A stretch of 60,444 bases of DNA from Candidatus Venteria ishoeyi (lineage in GTDB: Bacteria > Pseudomonadota > Gammaproteobacteria > Beggiatoales > Beggiatoaceae), in contig NZ_JAUCGJ010000027.1 of the NCBI RefSeq assembly GCF_030378065.1, positions 1-60,444 of the forward strand. Reading direction: 5' to 3'. The stretch's first letter is position 1. The number at the start of each line of letters is the position of its first letter. Of this stretch, positions 43,887 through 53,324 are shown one piece after another. The notes under the pieces are model-generated. The model had not been told where the DNA came from. It saw only the letters and a list, made by a program, of their open reading frames with translations, and did no database searches. The position numbers and the translations under genes are program-made.

Positions 43887-44557
43887 TATTGTGCAGCAGG
43901 CGTAGTCACTGGAGCAGGTGTTGCAATCGCATCAGCCGCTGGCGCAGAGGTTGTAGCAGGTGCAGCTTCTACTTCTGGTGCAGCTTCTGGTACTGGCGCT
44001 GCTTCTGGTACTGCTTCTGGTACAGATGCCGCAGCAATAGGGGCCGATGCTGGTTTTTCTTCTGCAACAGGTGCTGCAACAGGTGCTGCAACAGGTGCTG
44101 CATCAGTTGTTTGCCCTGTCATTAACTCAATAATTGCTTTAATCTCAGCCTCTGATGCCGTGCTGCCGCCACGAGGTGGCATCGCGCCCTTACCTTTGAT
44201 TGCGCTGGCTACCAATGCATCAATACCATTGGCTAAACGTGGTGCCCAAGCCGCAGCATCACCGCGTTTTGGAGATTCCAGCAGTCCTGTTGAATGGCAG
44301 GCTGCGCACACAGCGGTATAAAGATCTTCAGGCGTCTTCGGTGCAGTGTCAGCAACAGGGGCGGCGACAGCAGGAACTTTACCAATATTAACCTGTCCAA
44401 CTGGTGCAATACGCTCTTGAACCAGAACCTGATTTACCGCAGAATTTTCTGTCTCTGGAATCAGTGCGCCAGCAGCATAAATCAGGACAATAATCAGCAA
44501 AATAAATCCGAGTAAGATCAGACCAAAGTTTTTCATGGCATCGTCTTGTTGGCTCAT
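43886..44557 (-). CDS. Membrane-anchored cytochrome c5 with Ala/Pro-rich tail
   Basis: Residues 10-30 form an N-terminal membrane anchor. The heme domain has CAACH, the c5 block SPKRGDAAAWAPRLANGIDA and the axial Met in KGKGAMPPRGG. The pair of Cys after this block in classical c5 is replaced by STASEAE. The last 75 residues are an APVAAPVAAPVAEE-type Ala/Pro/Glu low-complexity tail. It probably carries electrons in the periplasm toward a terminal oxidase. I chose ATG 44557 over the ATG six bases upstream. It is coupled to gspJ. Confidence 0.88.
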   Translation of the reverse strand: MSQQDDAMKNFGLILLGFILLIIVLIYAAGALIPETENSAVNQVLVQERIAPVGQVNIGKVPAVAAPVADTAPKTPEDLYTAVCAACHSTGLLESPKRGDAAAWAPRLANGIDALVASAIKGKGAMPPRGGSTASEAEIKAIIELMTGQTTDAAPVAAPVAAPVAEEKPASAPIAAASVPEAVPEAAPVPEAAPEVEAAPATTSAPAADAIATPAPVTTPAAQ

Positions 44558-44680
44558 GATCAAGTTCCCCTATTAAGAATAAAATGGAAAAATGGGTTAA
44601 TATACTTTAACAAAGCAAGAAATTATAGCATAAAATCCAGTTAACATAGCGGTCTGAAAAGCATAGGCACCATAACGTAT

Positions 44681-46249
44681 ATGTCTGAATTACTCCATCC
44701 TCATATTGCCATCCTTTATATTGATGCAGATACTATATATTGTGATTATTTTTTATCTCATTTCTCGGATGAGTATCGTGTATTCACAGCCTCTTCAATA
44801 CAAGAGGCCTTAACTCATATTCAACAACAGCCAATACGCATCATTTTTTCAACCCTGAATTTAGTCAGCCCGATATTCAGTCACTTACTCACTAACCATG
44901 CAGCAAAGAATATTGAATGGATTATTCGTCATCCTGAAACTGTCAAAAATACAGCACAGCTGAAAAAAATTCCTGGTTATCCCTCCTTTTATCACCATTG
45001 TCAGCTTGACGCGCACCCAGATACTTTACGTGCAATTCTCCGCCATGCGCTGGATCGACAACGATTGCAACTGGAAAATCGTTTATTGCGGCAAAATCTG
45101 CAACAAACACAGTGTTTATTACAAAAAAATAAACAATATAAACAAATTGAAGAAGAAATTAAGTATCTTAATACTGAATTGGAACAACGGGTATTAAAGC
45201 GCACAGTCCAATTAGAGGAAGCCAGAGAAGAGGCCTGCGCCAGTAATCGTGAGTTAAGAACCGTATTAAACACACTTAAGCTGGCACAAGATGAACTGGT
45301 TCAGTCTGAAAAAATGGTGATTTTAGGCCAATTAATTGCTGGTGTGGCTCATGAAATTAATACGCCATTAGCAGCAATTCGTTCAGCAATTGAACATATC
45401 CATAGCTTTATCCATAAAGACTTCATCCGCTTACCGAGTTTCTTTCGCGCCTTATCACAACCCCAGAAAAATGATTTTATGATTTTGCTCAAGCAACTCA
45501 ATAATACTCAAAAACACCTATCCAGTCGGGAAAAACGCCAGAAAAAACATCAATTACAACAAGTTTTACAAGAAAAAAATGTTGTGCAACCAGAGAAACT
45601 TGCCAAACAATTGCTCAGTTTAGGTATTACCCAATACCAGGAGAATCTGGTATCTATTTTACAAGGCATCGAAAACCAGGAAATTTTATCCTGGATAATT
45701 CAGCTTAAAACCATACAAAAGAGCACCACAACCATTCACATGGCTGCTGAACGTGCCAACAAAGTGATATTTGCCCTGAAAACCTTCGCCCGTCATGATA
45801 CCAATGGGGAAAAACAAACCTGTAATATCATCGAAGGTATTGAAAATGTGTTGACACTCTATGATCATCAATTAAAATCAACAGTTGAAGTCAAACGCCA
45901 TTATCAGACCATTCCTCGACTCATGGCTTACCCGGATGAACTCAATCAGGTATGGACCAATTTGCTGCACAATGCCTTGCAGGCGATGGAATTTAACGGC
46001 ATTTTGAAAATTACCGTACAAGCGCTGAAAACTGGTATAGAAGTTTGTTTTGAGGATAATGGTTGCGGTATTCCAGAAGATGTATATCCCCATATTTTTG
46101 AGCCTTTTTTCTCAACTAAACCGAAAGGAGAGGGAACGGGACTGGGTTTGGATATTGCTCAAAAAATTATTAATAAACATAATGGGGAAATTCATGTTGA
46201 AAGCCAACCGGGAAAAACCGTATTTCAGGTCGTACTGCCATTCAATTAA
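44681..46249 (+). CDS. Cytoplasmic sensor histidine kinase with degenerate receiver
   Basis: The 522-residue product starts with a receiver-like fold (HIAILYIDADTIYCDYFLSH) whose phosphoacceptor position reads Ser (RIIFSTLNLV), so it cannot be phosphorylated there. A coiled coil (about 140-200) precedes the H box GVAHEINTPLAAIRSA with His224. A long insert lies between H box and N box. The ATPase domain has VWTNLLHNALQAM, FEDNGCGIPEDV and GEGTGLGLDIAQKIINKHNG. There are no membrane segments. It belongs to the NtrB/ZraS-like four-helix kinases. The target regulator is not adjacent. Confidence 0.88.
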   Translation: MSELLHPHIAILYIDADTIYCDYFLSHFSDEYRVFTASSIQEALTHIQQQPIRIIFSTLNLVSPIFSHLLTNHAAKNIEWIIRHPETVKNTAQLKKIPGYPSFYHHCQLDAHPDTLRAILRHALDRQRLQLENRLLRQNLQQTQCLLQKNKQYKQIEEEIKYLNTELEQRVLKRTVQLEEAREEACASNRELRTVLNTLKLAQDELVQSEKMVILGQLIAGVAHEINTPLAAIRSAIEHIHSFIHKDFIRLPSFFRALSQPQKNDFMILLKQLNNTQKHLSSREKRQKKHQLQQVLQEKNVVQPEKLAKQLLSLGITQYQENLVSILQGIENQEILSWIIQLKTIQKSTTTIHMAAERANKVIFALKTFARHDTNGEKQTCNIIEGIENVLTLYDHQLKSTVEVKRHYQTIPRLMAYPDELNQVWTNLLHNALQAMEFNGILKITVQALKTGIEVCFEDNGCGIPEDVYPHIFEPFFSTKPKGEGTGLGLDIAQKIINKHNGEIHVESQPGKTVFQVVLPFN

Positions 46250-46414
46250 AATTTCACAGTATTTATTTTCTAGCTTTCACTGCTAATGGCGACAAAGTTA
46301 GCCTTTGCACCTTTGCGGGAGGTATAAAAAATTGCCGAGTCAGAAACAGGTGACGGATTTATGACCAAGGCTTAGAGGCATACTGCATATCCTCCTGCGC
46401 AGATAAGTTCCAAC

Positions 46415-46428
46415 GCTGGTGAACCAGC
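46415..46428. other. Short hairpin in the space between the kinase and the copper receptor
   Basis: GCTGGT, loop GA, ACCAGC lies between convergent genes, flanked by CCTGCGCAG repeats (near 46394 and 46442). It may be part of a terminator or a dispersed repeat. Confidence 0.4.
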
Positions 46429-46463
46429 ACTGGATACCTGCCTGCGCAGCAGGTTAAGGCTTC

Positions 46464-48569
46464 TTAGAAATCCAGACTCATGCGCATCCAGACGCTGCGA
46501 CCCGGTTCATTAACCCGCAAAGCTTCCGGGCTGAAAGGATCGCTGTTGGCACGATTGACATGATAGGCAAACGCCTTATCCAGCAGGTTATCCACGCCTA
46601 AGCTAACTTTTAACGCAGGTTTGAAAGTATAACGTCCATACAGATCCAATACTGCAAACTCTGGCGATTCACCGGCATCCTGACCGCTGCCCGTCATGCT
46701 GTTATCATCAATCCGGGTTTGTTTGGCGGCAAAGCGGATGCCACCGCCCAGTTCCATATTGGCAGTGAGATAAGTTAGTTTCAGATTACCTTCCAGTGGC
46801 GGGGTCTGGGCAATGGCGCGATCATCAGTGGTATTTTGCGCATGTACATAACTCAGATCAAAATCACTGCGCCAATTCCGGCTCCAGTTTACGCTGGTAT
46901 TCAGCTCGAAACCATAAAAACGGGCATCAATATTACGATAAATCGTGGCATTATCCGCCAGTAAGATACCGTCTTGTCCGTGTGCGCGATCACGCAGGAT
47001 AAAATCCTGACTGTCATCCATATACACAGAAGTTGCCACATGCCAGCGCCCACTATCCCAGTTCAGTCCCAGTTCCAGTTGATGATGAACTTCAGGATTC
47101 AGGCCAGGATTACCAACCCAGCGCATTGCCGCCATTGAATTATTGGAGGCAATATAAGCTTCTGTGGCATCGGGGGTGCGTACACTGCGGCTGAGCGTGG
47201 CAAACAAGACAGTCTGCTTGGACAGGTTATATTCATAAGCAGCAAAACCGCCCACTTGATGTTTGCTTGTTTTCTCCGCCTGAACGCCATAATATTTTTG
47301 ATACAAATTATTGGCGCTGACGCCGCCTGCGGCTTTGTGATGTGCAATTTTGGCCTGAGATTCCGCGTAATCATAACGCAGACCGGCTTTTAACAGGCTT
47401 TGTGCGCCCAGAGATTTATCCAGAGACAGGAATAAACCACTTTGACTGATATTGACATCAGGCCATAACAGCCCTTGCAACATGCTCGGTGTCATATTGG
47501 GTTTGCCCATAAAACGTGGGGCATTGCGCTGATTATGCTGGTAATCCATGCCCAGTGTCCATAAGCCTTGTTCATGCTGGCCTAAAGTAACTTTTAATTT
47601 ACCGCCACTGGTTTTTGAAGTGGAAGGCACGCGCATTTTCATTGGTGCAGAAAGTGGACGCAGAGAATAGTTATCCATAACGTGCGCCACATCTGAATAA
47701 TAAATAGAACTGTGGAAGCTGTTAAAAATACCAAAATCTGCTTCACGGTTAAATTTCAAACGATAGAGATCATTTTCTGATGTGGGTGCATCCATACCTG
47801 CACCAGCATATAGCATGCCCTTGTCTTTAACGCGCTCAATGCTCACTTCCAGCAGAGTATCTTTATCTGGTGTGAATCCCAGTATCAGGTTACCCGCATC
47901 ATTTTCATAGCCAGATCGCACTTCTTTGCCATTGCCATCTTCATAATTATCAGCTTCAGAGTGCTGTACAATACCGCGTATAAAGGCTTTTTCAGAACCT
48001 GTAGCCAGATCACCGTAAATATCAAAGGTATTAGAATTGGATTTAAATCCACTGTTAAACTGGCCTACCCAGGGCTTTTCCGCTGTCAGTTCCGGCGCTT
48101 TACGCTCAAACAAAACCGTGCCGCCGCTGCCGCCACCACCGTGCTCAACTGACTGCGCGCTTTTAATCACTTTGACTTCATCAAAGCTTTCAACAATGGC
48201 GTAAGCCGCTGGTGGATCCATGCGATTGGGGCAACCACCGTGTACATAAGCGCCATCTATCAGAATATTTAAACGACTTTGGCTTTGACCACGAATAATC
48301 GGGTCTAAGCCATGCCCACCCATGCGGATTGCGGACACGCCCGATAAACTGCGTAAATAATCCCCGCCATCAGCAGTTGGTGCAGCCACAGCATCAGGCG
48401 CAATGGTTAAGGGATTGACTGCGGGCAGAGCTGCTGCTTCAACGGCGATTTCCGGCAGATTTTGGGGTTCTTCGGCAAATGCCAAAGGACTTGTTATGAA
48501 TGCAGCGCAATAAGCAGCGCAATAAATTGCCAGGGGTTTGCGAGGGGGGAAGTCCGCTTTATTTAGCAT
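46464..48569 (-). CDS. TonB-dependent copper receptor (OprC/NosA family)
   Basis: The 701-residue product has a signal peptide, a plug domain (LRSLSGVSAIRMGGHGLDPIIRG) and a 22-strand barrel ending in an aromatic residue (VWMRMSLDF). The plug contains HGGCPNRMDPPAAY, in which Cys113 and Met117 form the CxxxM copper site described for OprC. Other family blocks are VEHGGGGSGGTVLFERK and EADNYEDGNGKEVRSGY. It takes copper across the outer membrane, possibly for copper enzymes such as oxidases. A 23-bp palindrome 18 bp upstream of its start is a possible operator. Confidence 0.9.
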   Translation of the reverse strand: MLNKADFPPRKPLAIYCAAYCAAFITSPLAFAEEPQNLPEIAVEAAALPAVNPLTIAPDAVAAPTADGGDYLRSLSGVSAIRMGGHGLDPIIRGQSQSRLNILIDGAYVHGGCPNRMDPPAAYAIVESFDEVKVIKSAQSVEHGGGGSGGTVLFERKAPELTAEKPWVGQFNSGFKSNSNTFDIYGDLATGSEKAFIRGIVQHSEADNYEDGNGKEVRSGYENDAGNLILGFTPDKDTLLEVSIERVKDKGMLYAGAGMDAPTSENDLYRLKFNREADFGIFNSFHSSIYYSDVAHVMDNYSLRPLSAPMKMRVPSTSKTSGGKLKVTLGQHEQGLWTLGMDYQHNQRNAPRFMGKPNMTPSMLQGLLWPDVNISQSGLFLSLDKSLGAQSLLKAGLRYDYAESQAKIAHHKAAGGVSANNLYQKYYGVQAEKTSKHQVGGFAAYEYNLSKQTVLFATLSRSVRTPDATEAYIASNNSMAAMRWVGNPGLNPEVHHQLELGLNWDSGRWHVATSVYMDDSQDFILRDRAHGQDGILLADNATIYRNIDARFYGFELNTSVNWSRNWRSDFDLSYVHAQNTTDDRAIAQTPPLEGNLKLTYLTANMELGGGIRFAAKQTRIDDNSMTGSGQDAGESPEFAVLDLYGRYTFKPALKVSLGVDNLLDKAFAYHVNRANSDPFSPEALRVNEPGRSVWMRMSLDF

Positions 48570-48586
48570 GTTAAAATCCTGTTCTT

Positions 48587-48609
48587 ATAGAATTCATACT
48601 GAATTCTAT
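48587..48609 (-). promoter_or_regulatory. Candidate operator of the copper receptor gene
   Basis: ATAGAATTCA, TAC, TGAATTCTAT is a perfect 10-bp inverted repeat immediately upstream of the receptor start. It has the size and symmetry of a dimeric repressor site, and ATTCTAT recurs near 48666, 48679 and 48778. The regulator is unknown. Confidence 0.5.
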
Positions 48610-48999
48610 GTCCTTAAAAATAGCAAATGGAAGAAACCAATGAAGTGTGATTTAAAGTGCAGCATATTCTATAGTGCGTTCTATAGTACGGGTGCAGGTT
48701 TGCAACCTGCCCCCATACGTTTCGACTTGAATCACACCCAAACATGGATGAAATAGGGGGGGGTATTCGACTTGGGGCATTCTATGGCATACTCAGATCA
48801 GCACACCCGATTGTTTCCATTCCCAGTTTTGCAAGCAATACCCCTGAAAACCGATACACCCATCAGCTATAAGGCAACTGCAATGCCAATTAATAATAGC
48901 AATGAAATTCAATCACTTAATTCAAATAAATGGACTTTGAGCTAAAAAAAACATGTTATATCCCATATTCTTACTATTCGCTATGGCATATCACACAAT
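48610..48999. other. Intergenic region between copper receptor and SafE-like gene
   Basis: No gene is seen. It holds a short palindrome GCAGGTT/AACCTGC (48694-48710) of a type that is often dispersed in related genomes, a run of seven G at 48757-48763 and several ATTCTATRG-like motifs. Confidence 0.5.
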
Positions 49000-49743
49000 A
49001 TGAATGATATGCTTACCCCCTCATTACTGACCGCTTTTACCGTGGGCTTGCTTAGCAGTCTGCATTGCCTGTCCATGTGTGGCAGTATTATGGGCGCATT
49101 AAGTTTTGCGCTGCCCAGCCAAACCCAGCAGCGCTGGTGGTATTTATCGGCTTATATTCTGATTTATAACATCGGTCGTATTGGCAGTTATATCATTATC
49201 GGTGCATTGCTGGGGCAAGTGAGTGAAACCCTCATAAAACAAATGTTTTTACATGATGGACATCAATTACTGAGTGTATTGACCATTGTTATGATGTTGA
49301 TGATAGGCTTATACCTGGGTGGCTGGTTCAGTCAATTGGTACAGCTTGAAAAAATTGGCAAACCGATATGGCGCTACCTGGAGCCACTGGGACGGCGCTT
49401 GATGCCAGTGGATACCCTGCCTAAAGCCTTGGCTTACGGCACGGTGTGGGGTTGGATGCCCTGCGGTATTGTCTACACCATGTTGCTGATGGCAGTCACC
49501 TTGGGTAGCGCCATCGACAGCGCCTTATTTATGTTGGTGTTTGGCTTGGGCACCTTGCCAACGCTATTGGCAAGCGGTCTGTTCACCAGCCGTTTATATC
49601 ATTTTGCCCGTAATCCCACGATTCGCCGCTGGATTGGTAGCTTAATCGTATTACTGGCATTAATTAGTCTGTTTTTCTGGTTTCAGCATTCACAAAATCA
49701 GGAACACGCAACACACCACCACACTATGCATACTCAGGAATAG
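49000..49743 (+). CDS. TauE/SafE (COG2836) membrane protein with His-rich C-terminus
   Basis: The 247-residue protein has six membrane segments. The signature GLLSSLHCLSMCGSIMGAL (about 16-34) with His22, Cys23, Met26 and Cys27 is the COG2836 form of the conserved first helix. The second half repeats the pattern (AYGTVWGWMPCGIVYTML). The tail HSQNQEHATHHHTMHTQE is rich in His and Met. COG2836 proteins are often next to cbb3 oxidase and copper genes; metal handling fits here with the divergent copper receptor. It is followed after 5 bp by a sigma-54 activator. Confidence 0.82.
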   Translation: MNDMLTPSLLTAFTVGLLSSLHCLSMCGSIMGALSFALPSQTQQRWWYLSAYILIYNIGRIGSYIIIGALLGQVSETLIKQMFLHDGHQLLSVLTIVMMLMIGLYLGGWFSQLVQLEKIGKPIWRYLEPLGRRLMPVDTLPKALAYGTVWGWMPCGIVYTMLLMAVTLGSAIDSALFMLVFGLGTLPTLLASGLFTSRLYHFARNPTIRRWIGSLIVLLALISLFFWFQHSQNQEHATHHHTMHTQE

Positions 49744-49748
49744 CAGCG

Positions 49749-50705
49749 ATGACTGACAAAATATTCAGACAACATTTACAGGGCGATTCTGCGTTATTAC
49801 AACAAGTGCTGCATGCCGGACAAATGGTTGCAGGTACGGATGTCACGGTCTTGATTACTGGTGAAAGCGGTACTGGTAAAGAGCGTCTGGCGCAGGCGAT
49901 TCATCAAGCCAGCAAACGCACGCATAAGCCTTTTATTGCCTTAAATTGTGCCGCAATTCCAGAAAACCTGGTTGAAGCGGAATTATTTGGTTATCGCAAA
50001 GGTGCCTTTACCGGTGCTTTGCGTGATCATCCCGGTTATATTGAACGCGCACATGAAGGCGTATTGTTCCTGGATGAAGTGGGTGAATTGCCACTGGCAA
50101 CCCAGGCCAAACTGTTGCGTTTTCTGGAAATGCGCACCGTAACACGCCTTAGTGATGTGCAGCAGCGTCCGGTGGATGTGCGCATCATCGCAGCCACTAA
50201 CCAGAATTTGTCAGCGCGGATGCAACAAGGTTATTTTCGCCAGGATTTATTCTACCGTTTACATGTGGTGCCGCTGGAATTACCGCCACTGCGCGAGCGT
50301 CACGGTGATGTACAGGTCTTGCTGACGCATTTTCGCCAGTTTTTTGCAAAACATTATGATTTGCCGCCACCACGTTACAGTAAATCCTGCCAACAACAAC
50401 TAGAGTCCTGGGAATGGCCGGGGAATGTGCGCGAACTGCGTAATTTCTGTGAACGGATGCAGATTTTATTCAGTAATCGGGAAGTACAGCCCCAGGACTT
50501 GCCTGACACCATGCAAAGCAAAATTTCAGCATCACCGGCAGATTTTATTTTGCCAGCCAGCGGCATTAATTTTCAGGCACTGGAAGCCAGTTTGCTGGAA
50601 CAGGCACTGGCAAATGCCGCAGGCAACCGTAGTCAGGCCGCACGTTTGCTGGGTTTAAGTCGGGATACTTTTTTATATCGTTTGCAGAAATATTTTAAAG
50701 CATGA
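49749..50705 (+). CDS. Sigma-54 activator without receiver domain (PspF-like layout)
   Basis: The 318-residue product consists of a AAA+ domain and a Fis-type helix-turn-helix only. Walker A is GESGTGKE (38-45), the sigma-54 loop GAFTGA is 85-90, followed by FLDEVGELP, ATNQNLSARM and RLHVVPLELPPLRER. The C-terminus is NRSQAARLLGLSRDTFLYRL. Without an N-terminal sensor, activity must be set by a partner protein or by expression. It is cotranscribed with the SafE-like gene and precedes the MlaE-like pair by 73 bp. Confidence 0.88.
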   Translation: MTDKIFRQHLQGDSALLQQVLHAGQMVAGTDVTVLITGESGTGKERLAQAIHQASKRTHKPFIALNCAAIPENLVEAELFGYRKGAFTGALRDHPGYIERAHEGVLFLDEVGELPLATQAKLLRFLEMRTVTRLSDVQQRPVDVRIIAATNQNLSARMQQGYFRQDLFYRLHVVPLELPPLRERHGDVQVLLTHFRQFFAKHYDLPPPRYSKSCQQQLESWEWPGNVRELRNFCERMQILFSNREVQPQDLPDTMQSKISASPADFILPASGINFQALEASLLEQALANAAGNRSQAARLLGLSRDTFLYRLQKYFKA

Positions 50706-50778
50706 ATCTCCATGCGCAACGTAGATGCTCTGCTGCAAACTTATCTTTTTAGTCTAAAAATGTGTTTTTTTCGTTAAG

Positions 50779-51603
50779 GTGAAGCGTTTTTACTTGCGCG
50801 CCCTGCTGCGCTGGTTGTTACGCTGGCCTTTACGTTTTAGTGGTTGGCTGGGGCATCGCACAGTTAAATTATTGTTATACCTGCTGGATTTCCTTGCATT
50901 TTTTGCCAAGGTCTTATCTTCATGGCGCAGCGGGGTGATATTAGACCCCACCCGGCGTGCCGGACTACTGGATCAACTCATACATATCGGTCTTGACTCG
51001 CTGCCCGTGATCGGCCTGCTGGCTTTTGCAGTGGGTTTGAGTATTGCTTATCAAATTCTGTCAATGCTGCGCCTGGTCGGTGAACCGGGTGAAGTGGTGG
51101 CAATGCTGGTACAGATTGTGGCACTGGAAATTGGTTCTTTGCTTACCGCGATGGTGCTGGTAGGTAGAGCCACCTCTTCGATTACCATGGATTTAGGTAA
51201 CATGGAATTGCGCCGGGAAATCGAAGCCGTGGAATTACTAGGCGTTGATATTTACGACTTTTTTATCACCCCCAGATTACTCGGCACGGCTTTGTCACAA
51301 CTGGTGCTATCGATTTATTTTTCGCTGATTGCCTTGGTTTCCGGCATTATGGCAGGGGCGCTGCTGATTTCTCCGGGGGTGATGAATTATCTGTTGCTGC
51401 TGCCTTATGCTTTCCACCCCTTTGACGTAATGCTGTTTGTGCTAAAAAACCTGCTCTATGGCTTTATCATCGGTACAGCAGCCTGCTTTCATGCCCTGCG
51501 GGTACACCGCTCACCCGCAGAATTACTGCAACAAGCACGACAAGCTTATGCCACCAGTTTATCATTGGTGTTTTTACTTGACGGTATTATTGCATTACTC
51601 TGA
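50779..51603 (+). CDS. MlaE-family ABC transporter permease
   Basis: The 274-residue protein starts at GTG 50779. MlaE blocks are SLPVIGLLAFAVGLSIAYQ, EIGSLLTAMVLVGRATSSI and MELRREIEAVELLGVD, with five to six membrane segments. The family moves lipids between the inner membrane and an MCE (MlaD-like) periplasmic protein. No MCE, MlaB or MlaC gene is present. The last base of the stop is shared with the next ATG (TGATG), so it is translationally coupled to the ATPase gene. Confidence 0.87.
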   Translation: MKRFYLRALLRWLLRWPLRFSGWLGHRTVKLLLYLLDFLAFFAKVLSSWRSGVILDPTRRAGLLDQLIHIGLDSLPVIGLLAFAVGLSIAYQILSMLRLVGEPGEVVAMLVQIVALEIGSLLTAMVLVGRATSSITMDLGNMELRREIEAVELLGVDIYDFFITPRLLGTALSQLVLSIYFSLIALVSGIMAGALLISPGVMNYLLLLPYAFHPFDVMLFVLKNLLYGFIIGTAACFHALRVHRSPAELLQQARQAYATSLSLVFLLDGIIALL

Positions 51604-52370
51604 TGACAGAAAATAAGCCTGTACAATCGAATAAAATATTGGTGGAAGCGCGGGGTTTGGTGCCCCATGCAGAAACATCCGATATGATTCTGCCGCCCTT
51701 GGATTGTCAAATTCCCGCAGGCAGCATCACCTGTTTAATCGGTCCTTTTGGTATCGCCAAGGAAGCTTATTTACGCGCCCTGGCCTGCATTGAAGTCCCT
51801 GCCGCCGGTGAGCTGCGCCTGCTGGGCAATGCCTGCACCTATTTATCCCCTGAGCAATGGCGCGAGTTACGTCAACATGCCGTGTATATCCTGCGTGATG
51901 CGCCGTTATTATCCAGTTACAATGCTTTTCTTAATGTCATGCTGCCCGCCTTATATCATCACCTGGCCGATCATGCCCAGGTTGAAGAAAAAGCGCGACG
52001 CTTAATCCAGGAAACTGGCATTCAGTGTGATGTCAGTGTGCTGCCCGCTTATCTGGACGAATACCAGCGGCGTTGTCTGGCGATTACCCGTGGCTTGATG
52101 CTGGACCCGGATGTGCTGTTTATTGACGATACATTTCGCCAGTTAGAACATGAAGAATGCCAGTTGATGGGTAATTACCTGACTCATCTGGTAAGGGATC
52201 ATGGTCTTGCCGTTGTCACTTCAACATTTGATTTAACGCTGGCTCGAAAACAGGCGGATCTGATTATTTTTCTGACCCGAAAACATATCCGTTGCTATGA
52301 TAGTTGGCAGGCAATGCTGGATAGTGATGATGAAGAAGTGCATAACTTTCTATCAAACGCAATGAATTAA
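51603..52370 (+). CDS. Degenerate MlaF-like ABC ATPase
   Basis: The 255-residue product keeps the ABC fold but has lost the catalytic motifs. Walker A reads GPFGIAKE (47-54) with Glu54 in place of Ser/Thr. The signature reads LDEYQ (151-155) in place of LSGGM/Q. Walker B ends FIDD with Asp176 for the catalytic Glu. The H-loop His is replaced (VVTSTFD, near Ser207). The frame is intact and overlaps the permease stop, so the gene appears to be kept. It may be a regulatory or structural partner unable to hydrolyse ATP. Confidence 0.85.
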   Translation: MTENKPVQSNKILVEARGLVPHAETSDMILPPLDCQIPAGSITCLIGPFGIAKEAYLRALACIEVPAAGELRLLGNACTYLSPEQWRELRQHAVYILRDAPLLSSYNAFLNVMLPALYHHLADHAQVEEKARRLIQETGIQCDVSVLPAYLDEYQRRCLAITRGLMLDPDVLFIDDTFRQLEHEECQLMGNYLTHLVRDHGLAVVTSTFDLTLARKQADLIIFLTRKHIRCYDSWQAMLDSDDEEVHNFLSNAMN

Positions 52371-52488
52371 AATTTTACAAATCAATATTTGCAAGTACTG
52401 CATGTTTTTTTAGAATAATCACTTTTTTGCCAGGGCAGAATAAGGTAAAGTGGACGGTTTTCCCAAACTAAAACAGGAAACTTAAATC

Positions 52489-53160
52489 ATGGCTGATTTT
52501 CATATTGCCCCTTCGATTCTCTCTGCGGATTTTGCCCGTTTGGGTGAAGAAGTCGTTAACGTGCTCGACTCAGGCGCAGATGTCGTACATTTTGATGTCA
52601 TGGATAACCATTATGTACCGAATCTAACTATTGGGCCGCTGGTATGTGAAGCCTTACGCAAGCATGGCGTAACCGCGCCGATTGACGTACATCTGATGGT
52701 TAAGCCAGTGGATCGCATTATTCCTGATTTTGCAGCAGCCGGGGCCAGCTATATCACCTTTCACCCCGAAGCCAGTGAACATATTGATCGCACCTTACAA
52801 CTGATTCATGAATCCGGTTGTAAATCCGGCCTGGTATTTAATCCGGCAACCCCTTTGGATTGCCTGAAACATGTCATGGACAAGGTGGATATTATTTTGC
52901 TGATGTCAGTCAATCCCGGTTTTGGTGGTCAGAAATTCATTCCGGCGACCTTGGATAAATTACGTGAAGCGCGTAAATTAATTGATGACAGCGGTTTTGA
53001 TATTCGCCTGGAAATTGACGGCGGCGTGAAAGTCGATAATATCCGTGAAATTGCCGAAGCAGGCGCAGATATGTTTGTTGCCGGTTCTGCCATTTTTAAT
53101 ACTGATGACTATAAAGTCACCATTGATGCCATGCGCGCAGAATTAGCGAAGGCTTCTTAA
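52489..53160 (+). CDS. rpe: Ribulose-phosphate 3-epimerase
   Basis: The product has 223 residues, a TIM barrel with the family signatures [56 protein letters not shown] and LEIDGGV. It interconverts ribulose 5-phosphate and xylulose 5-phosphate in the pentose phosphate and Calvin cycles. With gph next, the pair suits a Calvin-cycle organism, but the rpe-gph-trpE order is also common in other gammaproteobacteria. Confidence 0.96.
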   Translation: MADFHIAPSILSADFARLGEEVVNVLDSGADVVHFDVMDNHYVPNLTIGPLVCEALRKHGVTAPIDVHLMVKPVDRIIPDFAAAGASYITFHPEASEHIDRTLQLIHESGCKSGLVFNPATPLDCLKHVMDKVDIILLMSVNPGFGGQKFIPATLDKLREARKLIDDSGFDIRLEIDGGVKVDNIREIAEAGADMFVAGSAIFNTDDYKVTIDAMRAELAKAS

Positions 53161-53220
53161 TCGGTGTCCAATATTTTCTACCCGATTTTAGTGACATGAA
53201 CTTAAATTTGCCGCTGAATG

Positions 53221-53257
53221 CGCAGAAAAGCACAAAAATTTTCTGTGCATTTCTGCG
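53221..53257. repeat. Hairpin between rpe and gph
   Basis: CGCAGAAAAGCACA and TGTGCATTTCTGCG pair with one mismatch around a 9-nt AT loop. A further TTTTCTGCGGC follows. It resembles dispersed CGCAGAAA-type repeats and could also act as a terminator for rpe. Confidence 0.55.
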
Positions 53258-53324
53258 TTTTCTGCGGCTTTATTAATTTCTGCATTGTTTACATTGCTTT
53301 TTAAATTAGAAATCTGGATTTTAG

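Noticed and set aside
50779-52370. Complete Mla lipid transport operon
   Set aside because: Only an MlaE-like permease and a degenerate ATPase are present; rpe follows directly.
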